A stretch of 64,000 nucleotides of DNA from Euborellia annulipes (Eukaryota; Arthropoda; Insecta; Dermaptera; Anisolabididae), in the NCBI GenBank assembly GCA_023213315.1, contig JAKCPI010003195.1:1-64000 (forward strand), given 5' to 3'. This document shows positions 34,330-46,400 of this stretch, in pieces. Below the pieces are notes generated by a model. It was not told the DNA's origin. It made no database searches and saw only the letters and a list, made by a program, of their open reading frames with translations. Both the position numbers and the translations under genes were made by a program. Within the stretch, counting starts at the first letter, position 1. The number at the start of each line of letters is the position of its first letter.

Positions 34330-37268
34330 TGTGGATCATTCCACAAAAAAACGACCAAAAATCTTCGATTTTTTTTTTATTTCTATGGAACTTTATATCT
34401 AAATATGAGAATTTTAGTGCTTAGATGTTAATAAACACGATTTTCTGAAATTTAAATATCTAGTTTATTTTAAGCTGGTTTTCAACTTCTCACTCAAATG
34501 ACGAAAGGTAATAAAAGAGAAAATAATTTTATATTAAAATTGTCAGAGAAAAAAAAAATTCGAAAACAAAATTTCCTTCTTTTCTCGAAAAAAATTTGTT
34601 ACAGAGGTAATTTTTTTTTTTTTATTTTATGCTAGAAACTTTAATCGTTTAGGAGAAATAAATTAAGTGTAAAAAATTCGCAATTTTATTTTTTTTTCTT
34701 TATTAATTGCCATTATATTTTTTACAAAGTCGAATCAAATTAATTAATAAGCCTTTGTTTCTGCATATTTTTATATTTTGTTTCTTTTGGAGATTTTAAA
34801 AAATAAATTGCTATTGTCTTTATAGTAGACAAAGATTTTTACGTACTTACTAAAATTTTATCTTAAATATTAAAAAATTCCATAAAAATGTTTGAAACAA
34901 TATTTATTTTTTGTTAACAAACTTTTAACTTTTAATTTAACCTATTGGTACCGATGAATATTTATTTTATGTATGCTCAAATAGTCGGAGAGCTGGCAAC
35001 AAAAATGGGCAAGAGTTTTCTGAAGGCTAATATTTTCAGAATAGGTTGCATTTTAGTGATGGAAAGATACTCTAGACTCAGCACTTCCAGTACCGGGAAT
35101 AAGTTGGTAAAGTTGCGGGAAGATGGTTTTTCGCAAATATCTCGAAAACTTTGCGGTTTTCCGGAAAAATTCATCTATACAAAAATAATCGAAATTAAAT
35201 TACAAACAAAAATAGTCTAGTACATAATCACGCTAAAGTGAACGGTTCGGGAGATAGAGAGAGGTAAAATTTGTAATTAATGTGAAAGGAGACACTGATA
35301 TAGAGAAATATTTATATCTTGTTACCATGACAAGCATTGTTAGAAATACAAATTTTACCCTTCTATATCTCCCTAACCGTTCACTTAAGCGTGATTATGT
35401 ACTTAACCATTTTTGTTTATAATTTAATTTCAATTATTTTTATATAGATGAATTTTTGCGGAAAACCGCATAGTTTTCGAGATATTTGCGAAAAACCATC
35501 TTCCCGCAACTTTACTGGCTTATTCCCGCTAAAGGCCCCGTTACTGGAAGGTGCTGACTCTAGAGTATCTTTCCCTCACTAAAATGCAACCTATTCTGAA
35601 AATATTAGCCTACAGAAAACTCTTGCCCATTTTTGTCGCCAGCTCTCGGACTATAAGGTTATCCCATTTTTAAGCCCAACATATACTTTTTAAAAACGTA
35701 GACTCACCCTAGGCCTAAACCTCCCTAATTAATATACTTTTTATTATATTTACATCTTTCTGAGATTGTTTGTTCCTTTAATACGATGAGTTGTGAACTC
35801 ATCTTTATACCAAAGGTTAGTCGAAATTGAATTGATTAAAGCTTACAAATGAGTCAATAACTTAATATTGCGTTTTTATTTTCACTTAACAATATTTTCT
35901 CCTAAACAAAGGTTTTTCAAACTTTTTCGATTGGCGGCTCTTTTTCTGAATCTTGTCATCTGTCAATTTCACCAAATCAATAAAATTCCATGAATGTCAA
36001 GTGGGTTTAATTAATTATTTTTAAGGTAGAAAAAAAAACTTTATCCTTATTTGATTTGAAAATTTGAAATCTCGATTTTATAATATACTTTAATTTAATC
36101 AATAAAAAAAAAAATGGGAAGTTTTATTTATTTCATATACAGTCTCACCTTACGTTAATTAATATGCTTATATGCAAAACCTTAAGACCTTCAGAAAAAG
36201 TACAATTGTGTCGCAGGGGTCGGTTGGATATACCCTGTCTAGATGTTGACTCTTATAGTATTTGTTATATTACTCAGCGACTCAGATTCACTTTCGTAAA
36301 TGACAAATCTCACAATAAAAACTTTTTAAAATCAATATTTATTTTTCAATATAGTTCATGTTTATTCCGATATATTTTTCCTAAAGAATAAAGAAAGATT
36401 TTCCATTAGGTTTGTGAAGAATTCTGCTTGTCTTTCTCGGATCCAAATTTCCTCAGTTGACTTCACCTCATCGTCGTGTAATGATTGCTCTTGAGAAGAG
36501 GGAAGAAATAAAAATCTCTATAACTCCCAAAACTTGACATCAAGAATAATCATTTCTCCACTAGTGACTTGAATCAGAGAAAGATCACCAGCATGATCTA
36601 AATGGAAAAACTTGTCACATATTGGAAGAAATATCTTAATGTAAACAAAGTCTATATTGAAAAATAAATATTACCCTTGGTGTCTATCTGGATTTTTTGT
36701 CTCATTCCAATACTAAAAACTAAAATTAACTTTTCAGTCAGCTCCCCTATTTATAAATTCAGGGAGTTCTTGATATAGACCTTCCTAAAACAACTTGTAG
36801 AGGGTGGCTGTAAGAGAGATTAATTTTCATAAGGATTTTCAGCCAGAAAAAGGCACACCACGAGCTCATATACATTTTGGATAGAAATTTGTAACTATTT
36901 CCAAAACTTATATTGCTTATACTGAAAATGGTTCCATCACACTGTCTAAATATTTTTTCTAATTGAATCATTAAAAATTAATTTTATATTCTAGTTAACT
37001 GGGATAAGTCATATCAAGCATTCATTCTTCTTTTACAATTTTTTTAAGAAAAAAATCTACCTTTTTCTTATTAAAATTTAGCAAAAAATTTTTATTTATC
37101 TTTTAAGGAATTTATATCCTTGTTTAAGAATTAAAAGAGATATTTAAAAAATTCGGGATTTCAAATTTAAAATCCTTATAGGAAAATCATATCGGACTAA
37201 TATTCCGCATTCAATGAAATCAAAAAAAAAGAAGAGATTTTTTGGTCGTTTTTTTCGCAGAATCTTTC
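34330..37268. mobile_element. candidate 2.9 kb element with long imperfect inverted ends
   Basis: Left end has AAAAAAACGACCAAAAATCT near 34345; the right end inverted has AAAAAAACGACCAAAAAATC near 37255, and both continue into T-rich sequence ending ATTTC. No transposase was recognised; an internal palindrome lies at 34975-35660. It begins 140 nt after the NCAPH2 stop codon. Confidence 0.4.
34975..35660. repeat. palindrome with about 300-nt arms
   Basis: AGTCGGAGAGCTGGCAACAA, AATGGGCAAGAGTTTTCTG and CGGTTCGGGAGATAGAGA on the left are mirrored on the right by AGAGTTTTC-type and CCAGCTCTCGGACTAT sequence. The centre is near 35300. An open frame of 91 codons (34945-35220) is a by-product of the arm, with no known domain. 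Confidence 0.8.
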
Positions 37269-38112
37269 ATATATATATTTACCGGTATATATTGCAATTT
37301 ATATATACCTAGAAGAAAACCTACCTTTTTTTTATTTATTATTCGACATAAATAAATAGGCTATAAACTTTTACTAAATATAAAACTTTTAATGATTTAT
37401 TTTTAAACTAGCATTTCAGAAAGAATTTTTAATCCTTTGAGTATATGTAGATTATTTTTAAAGAGATAATAATAACACAAAGTAAAATTATTTAAACAGG
37501 ATTGTATCTTCCTTCTTCTTTCATCTATCAGGATCCTAGATGCTTTTGACAAACACGAATGACCGGAGAAATTTAATCCCAGAGATACTTGAAAAGATCA
37601 CTTCCAGAACAGAAAGCGAGTCCTTAATCTTTTGAATATAAGTACTGATATGGGTAAGGGACAATGTTTTTGTGTTTATTAAACAACATTTGATCTTCTG
37701 ACTAGCTAACTAAAACTTCATTCTACCAGGATTGTTAAAGTTGAAAAATCCGTTTAAAGTAGAGGGACAACAAGTTTTTGATTAGCCTCAAACCCATATC
37801 TTCTGAATATCAAGACTGCTAAATTCTGTTTAAATACACTCAGTTCTGTTTTTACACAAATTAAAAAATTTCATGTATTTCTTCTTGTTTGTTCCATCAA
37901 TATAAATTTTAAGAAATATAAATTTAGCAACATATATTAGCTAAATGTACAAAAAATTTTAAAAATATTTATACAATAAAAATAACAGTTAAAAGCTTGC
38001 AATTTTTTTTTTTACCAATAAATTCTATATCAATATTTATATTTTTAATATATTTTTTAGATGATCTTTGATTCCGGTTCAATGAAGAATAGAAATGGCT
38101 GTGGGGATGATT

Positions 38113-38252
38113 GATAAGGAGCTCAATGAGGAAAGGCAGCCAGCATAAATAAAAACTTTTATATTATTTCATCGACGAGCTTCCGAAACGTCGATGAAAT
38201 AATATAAAAGTTTTTATTTATGCTGGCTGCCTTTCCTCATTGAGCTCCTATC
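38113..38252. repeat. 64-bp-arm perfect hairpin with GAAACGTCG at its apex
   Basis: Arms 38113-38177 and 38189-38252 are reverse complements; the loop AGCTTCCGAAA joins CGTCG, forming the GAAACGUC motif of the Penelope-like palindromes. No CUGANGA core is present. Confidence 0.85.
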
Positions 38253-39341
38253 GATCTTTGATTCCTTACCCACTCCGAAATGTGTCCGAAATTTTATTTT
38301 TATTTCCAGTTCCTCATAAAACACTAATGATATTGATTAAATTTGCTAAATTAGGTAAGCTTAAAAATTTATTATTCCTTTTCCACCTCAAACTAGTGTG
38401 CGATTCTCAATTTGGGAGTGCTATGCTTTCAAATATTTTTGCGTCCAACTCGAGACCAGGAGATTAGAGCAAGCGTCAATAACAAGATCTTAAAAGCAAA
38501 GGGTGTGAGTTCAGATCTCAGATATCCCACAACATAAATAAATATTAAATCTTTTAAACTTTTGTGTAAAAACAGAATTAAGTGAACTTTGACTGTTATT
38601 TTGTCATACACTTTATTTACAATAATTTTTGCTTTTATTTAATCGCTATGATGAGATAAAATTAAACTTTCCACAAGTTCGATTTAAAGAGTTGCTAAAA
38701 AAAAAAAATTTTATTTCAAAATTTTTTAAAAGGTAAATAAAGTCATTAAAAAAAAATTTCATATTTTAAAGCTTGTTACACAAAGCGTATGACACGGCCG
38801 CAAAAATTCCATTGGATCGCATTTATCATATTTCCTATGAACTGGGGCTGAATGAACCGAATCGCATTCTACGATAGTTGATAGGAAATATTCAAGTGCC
38901 CATTCATTTTTGCAGTTGGATGCGTAAGCTTCCTTCTTAACTACTATACTCAATAATATAACTATAGTAAAACTATCACTTCTCTAATAATTTGCTCCAT
39001 TGGTATTAATATTTTTCTTTTAATTCATTTAAACATAGATACCCAAGACAAGTTAGAAATTCTCCCTGATTAATATTTCGTCTTATCATCTCTAGTATTC
39101 AGACCGATAAACCATCCAAGGTATTTTTAGTCACACTGCCATTCTATCTCTATTTATTTTTTTCTTTATTGTAAAAGTATTGTTTTACTGGTGAATACAG
39201 CGACCTGGAAAACCTATGATCTTAGGTTAAAGAGGCCGATTGTAGGTAGTAATATGTTTTTCATAATTCCATAAATAATTATAATTTTGAGAAATATCCG
39301 GAGAATAATACCCCAGCCTTGATGGGTCACTCTCACTTTTT

Positions 39342-39923
39342 ACTTTCTCGTATAGAATGTGTGAACACGATTGCTTGATAACCAGAGCAGCCAGATCAGT
39401 GAAATTTGGTATATACTTCTTGCACTAAAATTGTAGATTTCTTTCAACTTTTGGAGTAAATACTTCACCTGGAAGTAGTATTTTACCTAAAAAGTTTTTC
39501 GAAAATTTTGAAATTTTCAATTCTTTTGTCATATTATGAGTACCCTATTTTAAAAAGTTTTTATTCTTTGACATTTTTCCGAAAACTGAATAGTTTTTGA
39601 CGAATCAACGAAGAAAAAGACATTTTTGTCATCAATGATTATTTCAAAAACTATTCAGTTTTCGAAAAAATGTCAAAGAATAAAAACTTTTTAAAATAGG
39701 GTACTTTATCCTATCATAAAATGACAAAAGAATTGAAAATTTCAAAATTTTTGAAAAAACTAGGTAAAATACTACTTCCAGGTGAAGTATTTACTCCAAA
39801 AGTTGAAAGAAATCTACAATTTTAGTGCAAGAATACCAAATTTCACCGATCTGGCTGCTCTGGTTTTCAAGCAATCGTGTTCACATACACACAGACATAA
39901 TTCCAAAAGAATATACGAGAAAG
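39342..39923. repeat. palindrome with about 250-nt arms
   Basis: ACTTTCTCGTAT, GTGAACACGATTGCTTGA, ACCAGAGCAGCCAGATC and AAATACTTCACCTGGAAGTA mirror across a centre near 39628. Outer ends resemble the ACTTTCTCTTAC start of family A. No coding content. Confidence 0.85.
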
Positions 39924-40472
39924 TTTTGGGGAAGTCATTCCCAATTAATTGGTAAATATTTAGACTGGCATCACGCCTGGGAGTCAAACAAACTTGCATT
40001 CAAAACACTTGCTGACAATATTTACATGCGTCCTCCAACAAATCTCTGAAATCGATCAGCCGGTCGAAATATTTACAAAATTAAATGAAGTGTGAGTGAC
40101 CTATTAAGGCTGGTGTATTATTCTCTAGTTATTCTTTTTTTATCTATTTCGTCTAGCAAATATTTTTCAAAATAACAATTATAATTTTGAATTGTGGCTT
40201 TCACTTAAAATAAGGCATTAAAAAAAATGTTCACTTTAAAAACTTATTATAAATTCCCATTGACCATCTTCTGTTTATTCTTTCGATCCCTGATCCGACT
40301 CTGATATAAAATAAACAAAATAATTAGTAAAAAATTTTTTATTTATTGTTAAGTGTATTTACATAAAAAAAATAGTATATTTATCATTTTTTTATTTATA
40401 ATATATGAATTATTTCCATCTATAAAACTTTCATTCCATAGACACAATAAATAATAGAGAGGTAAAGTAAAT

Positions 40473-43400
40473 TTATTTACTTTTTAAAAGTTTCCTTTTT
40501 TCAAGCATTTCCATTTCTTTGAGCAAAGTAGCAACATTAAATCTTAACTCATGAAATTTTGATAAGGAAACTTCAAAAATATAACTCGAATTGTTTTCAA
40601 ATTCAAGTTGCATTATGATACAGGGTTCCATTACTTTTACCAGAAAACTGAAAACAAAATTTTAATTAATATTTATTATTTAATTAAATTAAATAATATA
40701 CAAACCTCGAAGAAATGGTAATGTTTATTCTCCATTTCATTTGTTTAAGTTTTAAATAGTATCTTTCAGGTTCTAAGATCTTAACTTCCGAACTATTAAT
40801 TTGTTTATATATTGAACTTATATCATTGACGACTTGGTTTGATAATCTAAAAACAATATTAACATCTAAGCATGAAAAAATCAAATTCTGAAAACAATGT
40901 ATTGCATGAGTATATTGCCATTTATATAGAAAACTTTGTAATTAGAAATTATATTTTTATTTATTGGCAGCTCAGCAAATATTGTAACTCTATCTCATCG
41001 TATCATAAAATAATTAGCTAATAAATACAGAGTGACAAGAGATTAAAATGGCAAGAAAGCAAGTTTTTTTTTTTTTTTTTTTGTTCCTAACTAATTAATT
41101 TTCACGGAGCATTTATATTAATATATAAAAATAATATAAACATGTAAGCTAATGTGGGGCAGCCTGGCAAAGATGAATTTTAAAGAAATGACACTTGTTG
41201 AGGTATATTTGAGACATTTAAATTTATTTCACTCTATATTCAGCCATATCCTTTTTCAAGATTTATGAGGGATCAATAAATTTAATTCCCCATTGATTTC
41301 TTCATAAATTAAATAAACTAGTCCAAAATGCACAAGCCGAAACATGCTTGCTTTATTTATAAACTCCTGTCACAACGATTTGTAATCTAATTTGTGATTA
41401 AAAATTGTAATTTAATGATTTTTATTTAAAAGTATAAATTTTATCATTTCCATTTTTTAATATAAAAGTACAAAGATAATCTTAAATTATTTTTGGCAGC
41501 ATTTATTATTGTGTGAACCGTTCTTATTTACAATTTTTTTCTCCTTTTAAACCAATCTTATTAGTTTATATATATATTGCCAATATTTCTTGTCACTTTG
41601 CATTTCATTATTATTGGTATAATTTTTAAGTTTTTAATGTTGAATAATTTTTTGTAAAAATAATTTAAATTGTTAATTTTTACTTTCTCTTACCTCTATA
41701 TATATATGTTAATATATATAGAGAGAGAAAGTATTGGATTCATGTCAAAAATTCGATGCCGAGATTTTGATGGATATACACGTTTTGAGGTCCCCTGAAT
41801 CCAAAAAAGTGGTTTTCGCGACATGGTCTGTCTGTGTCTCAAGAACGAAAAAAGCTAGGAGGTTGAAATTTTATATTTAAGTTAGGTACCCCCCTGGGAC
41901 GTGACACTAAGCTTTTGAACAAAATCGACCAAAGAGTACTAGTACTTTACTGATGTATTTTTTCAGTGTTTTTCGATTTTCTCAAAATTCGCTCCAACGA
42001 TTTTTTTTTAAATTCAAAAATCAATTATTTTTTAGATTCTCAATAAAATGTATATTCTCATTTTGTCATTGAAATCTTCTGAAGACCACTTTACTCTTGT
42101 TCTTCATAGGAAAGATAGGAATTTCTCCTATGGTTGCCATGGTATCAAAATATAAATATTTTCCCAAACTTATAAATTTTACATCTTGAATTCAAATGTA
42201 CCCTACTGTCGGTAACTAAATATATGTCGACACAAAAAATCTGGTGTGACAAGCACAGTACACATCTTTCGATTACCGAAGGTAAGAGAAAGTTGTGTGC
42301 TGTGCGCCAGTCACACCAGATTTTTTTATTTGCAATGTTTTTTTTTTAAATTCCCTTCAAATTTTTCCATTTTAAAATTATTGATTTTCAGATTAAAAAG
42401 GGAAGATAAACAAGATTTAAAAAATAATTTATAAATTATTAAAAGATTGACGAAGCTTGAAATGAATGAGAACAATCAAAGATGAATATTTCTTTATAAT
42501 TAACAAATGATTTTTTTGTATTTGCTTGAAAATAATGAATATAGTAAATATTTTCAAATAGTTGTATTTCACTGTATATTTTTATGTATAATACATGTAT
42601 TGAACATAATTTTTAAAGTGTTACATGGGATTGACAGGAAAAATTGTAGTTTATTAAATAAATTGATTTTCATCTATTAGAAATATTTTTATAAATTGAC
42701 CAGATGATTGAAATGGCCTACAATCCTTTCTTCAATTACCTTGATATATAGCAATTTAACTAATTAAATGTGAGACACATACACACAGTCTTTTCGGCAA
42801 CTTAGGCCATATAAGACTTTATGCGATAACCGTTATTATGAATATATAGGGGAAAGTGGGGCAAAACCGACCCTCTAAGCTTTGAATTGAAACAGAAGAG
42901 TTATTTAGAGAGATTTTTATACGAAAATTAGTCAGTAGGCTTCCTTATACGTTCAATAGGCAATTGTATGAGTTTGAAACCAGTGATGCTTATAGTTATT
43001 TAATTATTGATTTTTTTGTCAACTTTTGCAAAATGGGTACCCCATGGGTGGGGTAAAACCGGAACATGAGTGGGGCAAAACCGGAAGCCGTATAAATTCA
43101 ATGAGAAAAAATATTCTTTCAAAATATTTATTCAAAAGTTAAAAAAAAATTAAAAAAAAGATACAAATTCTACAAAACAAATAGTTACAAACAAAAATCG
43201 CAAACTAAAGTGTCATCTTTATCCTCAAAGTTCGAACAAGCATCATGGGCCCATCCTCGGCATTTAGACCATAGGACCAATCCCTCTCTATCTGTCAAAT
43301 TAGCATATAGGTCATTACTAAAAATGCATGCTTCATCCTCATCAACAGTAGAATCGTCACATTAAGCAGGAGTTTGTTGAGGAAATTAGGACTTAATGAT

Positions 43401-46400
43401 GTCTTTGCTTTTAGCACTGTCTTCGGCTTTTTTTTCTTCTTTTTTTCTCGTCCTTATATGAAATATATAGGAGAGAAAGTATTGGATCATGTAAAATTGA
43501 TGTGAGATTTTGATGGGTATACATGTTTTGAGGTCCCCTGAGTCAAAAAAGTGGGTCCCGAAATTGGTCTGTGTGTGTATGTGTGTGTGTGTGTGTGTGT
43601 AACGATTTTTAGCATGAAGGAATTGAGCTACCGGATTGAAATTTTATATTTAACTTAGGTACTTTGAAGAATCTCAAAATAAGCTTTTGAACAAATTCGG
43701 CCAAAAAGTACTAGTACTTTACTGATGTACTTTTTCAGTTTTTTTCGATTTTCTCAAAATTCCCTCCAAGGATTTTTTTAAAATTCATAAATCAACTATT
43801 TTTTAGATGCTCTTTAAAATGTATATTCTCATTTTGGTTGAAATCTTCTGAAGACCACTTTATCTTGTTCTTCATAGGAAAGATAGAACTGGTTGATGTA
43901 ACGGAATTTAAATCTTTTTCTTTTATTAGATTAAAAATCAATTATTATTTAAATTCCATTTTTACTTTCTCTTACCTATGTATATATTAATATATATATA
44001 GAGAGAAAGTATTGGATTCATGTCAAAAATTCGATGTCGAGATTTTGATGGATCTTCACGTTTGAGGTCCCCTGAATCCAAAAAGTGGTTTTCGCGAATG
44101 GTCTGTCTGTGGGTGTGTGGGTGGGTGTGTGTGTGTTCAATTTTAAGGATGAAGGAATTGAGCTACGAGGTTGAAATTTTATATTTAAGTTAAACCCCCG
44201 GGAAAATAAGTTTTAATCAAAATCGGAAAGAGTACTAGTACTTTACTGATGTACTTTTTCAGTTTTTTTCGATTTTCTCAAAATTTGCTCCAACGATTTT
44301 TTTTAAAATTCAAAAATCAATTATTTTTTAGATGTTTTAAAATGTATATTCTCATTTTGGTTGAAATCTTCTGAAGACCACTTTACTCTTGTGTTTCATA
44401 GGAAAGATAGGAGAAATGGTTGATTTACAAAATATAAATATTTTCCCATACTTATAAATTTTACATCTGAATTAAGTTATATTTTTATTTTTCTGTCTTT
44501 AATTGTTTCGGGAAAACATATATCACCTCTCTCTCTCTCTCTCTCACTTGAAACATTATCGTGTCTCTCCGCCTTCTCTCATAGGTAATGTTAATTTCCT
44601 ATAGGGATTTGTATGTTAATTTCGATTCAAAAGGGGTGTCCCTTTGGAATTTACGATTTAAAATTTTTTTTCCAATTCTTATGAAATTTTGTATTTATTT
44701 AGATTCTATATTGTGTATAAAATGTCCAAATATGAGATTAAAATTTGGAAAATAACATAGTTTATTTCAAGCAGTCAACATTTAAAATGAAGTTTGAAAC
44801 AAAGGTGTATGGGAAACTAAATATATCTCGACACAAAAATCTGGGGAAGACGGTACAACTTCTCTTACCGAAGGGTAAGAGAAAGTTGTGTGCTTCCCAT
44901 CACACCAGATTTTTTCATTTTCTTTCGTCAGTGTTGTAAGAGAGTTTCCTTTTAGCTCTTTTACCTGGTTCTTTTTACTTTCTGTCTATTTTCTTTTTTC
45001 CCATTAGACCTACTTTCTGTTTTTCTACATTCTTTTTTCTTTCTTTTCTACTTCCAACTTATAAGGTGTTGATTTTAAATTGCATTTTCCCCGGCCTTCC
45101 CCAGGTTTTCCACCTTTCCTCTTTTTAAGTTAAATTAATAAATGCGAGTATTCGAATTATAACCTGTTATTTTCATCGATTTGTCAAGAAAAAAAAAAAA
45201 AAAAAATGGTGGGGCAAAACCGACCAGATGCGATTTTGCCCCATTCAGTAGAATGCGATTTTGCCCCGCAGTATATAGCGAAACAAATTTGGTGTTTTTA
45301 TAGTTGTAATGCAAAACGTGACAATTCATTACTATGTTAAAATATGCTACTATATACAGTGAATTCATATAATTACTTAACTTATGTAAAAGTAGCAGTC
45401 TTGTCATATATAAAATAGGATTTTTGTCACCCTAAAATCAGACAAAAAGTTAGGAAAATTTTCAAAAAATATTCACACCTAAACCACGAGGCCGATAGAC
45501 AAGAAACACAGCTTCATCTACTTTTTATAGCTGTCTTCTTAATAGTTGATATTGTTCTCACCGAATTTCAGCTCACATCACACAAATACGAGAGGGGTCG
45601 GTTTGACCCGCCGGTACGGTTTTACCCCACTTTCCCCTATATATATATATATTGGAGTCCAGGCATTCTTATTTAACAAATCTGTGAGTGTTATTTAATG
45701 GCGAGGACAAACTCATAGCCTCCGGGAATCGAACCCAGGATCTCCAGCCTTTCCGGGGCATAGGCGTACTGTCCATTGCACCAGGCCACCGGACCCTCGA
45801 CCTACACCAATAAAACTCACTTCCCCTTATATGCAGTTAGTCGCGCAAGTTACTAACTAGGCGAAAAACAAGAAAATTTTTCCACTTGTGCGCCGCTTTT
45901 TAAACCAGTAGAGGGACAGACAGACATCTGGGTCTGCTCTAACACACTACTATAAGCAGCAAAGCCTTTAAGGCCGCCGGGATGTTTGGCCTCGCCAATA
46001 AATAACTCACAAAATCATCGGACTGCCTGGGTTCCGAACCCTCGTTCTTTGGTATACAATATAGTAGTCCAAGATCCCAGAGCCCCCAGACCTAGCTTAT
46101 TTTCTCACAAATAAAATGTATGGGATAAAGTAGTGTTAGTACGTACTTTGAGTGTAAGCATACCTGCAAGCTTGGGCCGAGGGCTAATTTATAGGTAACC
46201 AAGTGCCAAACATAGGGAAAAATAGTTCTAACTTTACTTATATTGTCAGAGCTGATTCTTATATATGATATTCAGGGAACTATTTCAAGACTTTTTGTAA
46301 GCAATCGGATGGGCCAAACATCCCCCCAGACACACATAAAGTGTCGCTATGAATAGGGCCCTATGCTAAAGATAATAGGTAAAAACAGTACTATCAAAGT

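Larger units (their letters stand above)
37270..40470. other. gene-free intergenic stretch with two palindromes
   Basis: Apart from the palindromes at 38113-38252 and 39342-39923, only AT-rich sequence with short unrecognised frames is seen (for example 75 codons at 38240 and 64 at 38759, minus). Confidence 0.5.
42849..45637 (-). mobile_element. pogo-type DNA transposon, decayed and itself invaded
   Basis: Ends GGGGAAAGTGGGGCAAAACC and, inverted, GGGGAAAGTGGGGTAAAACC, flanked by TA/TATA. The GGGGCAAAACCGAC block is repeated subterminally (43065, 45210 and 45240). A transposase remnant lies at 43185-43420 (minus). Two family A repeats were inserted into the body. The flanks match the SINE in which it landed. 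Inside COMMD5 intron 2. Confidence 0.8.

Noticed and set aside
38113..38252. pre-miRNA
   Set aside because: The 64-bp perfect stem shares the GAAACGTCG motif with Penelope-like palindromes and lacks the mismatches usual in microRNA precursors.
40847..40886. Alternative start or acceptor for COMMD5 exon 3 (MIFSCLDVNIVF...)
   Set aside because: Joining the upstream acceptor to exon 2 gives a stop codon, while the acceptor at 40847-40848 joins in phase.
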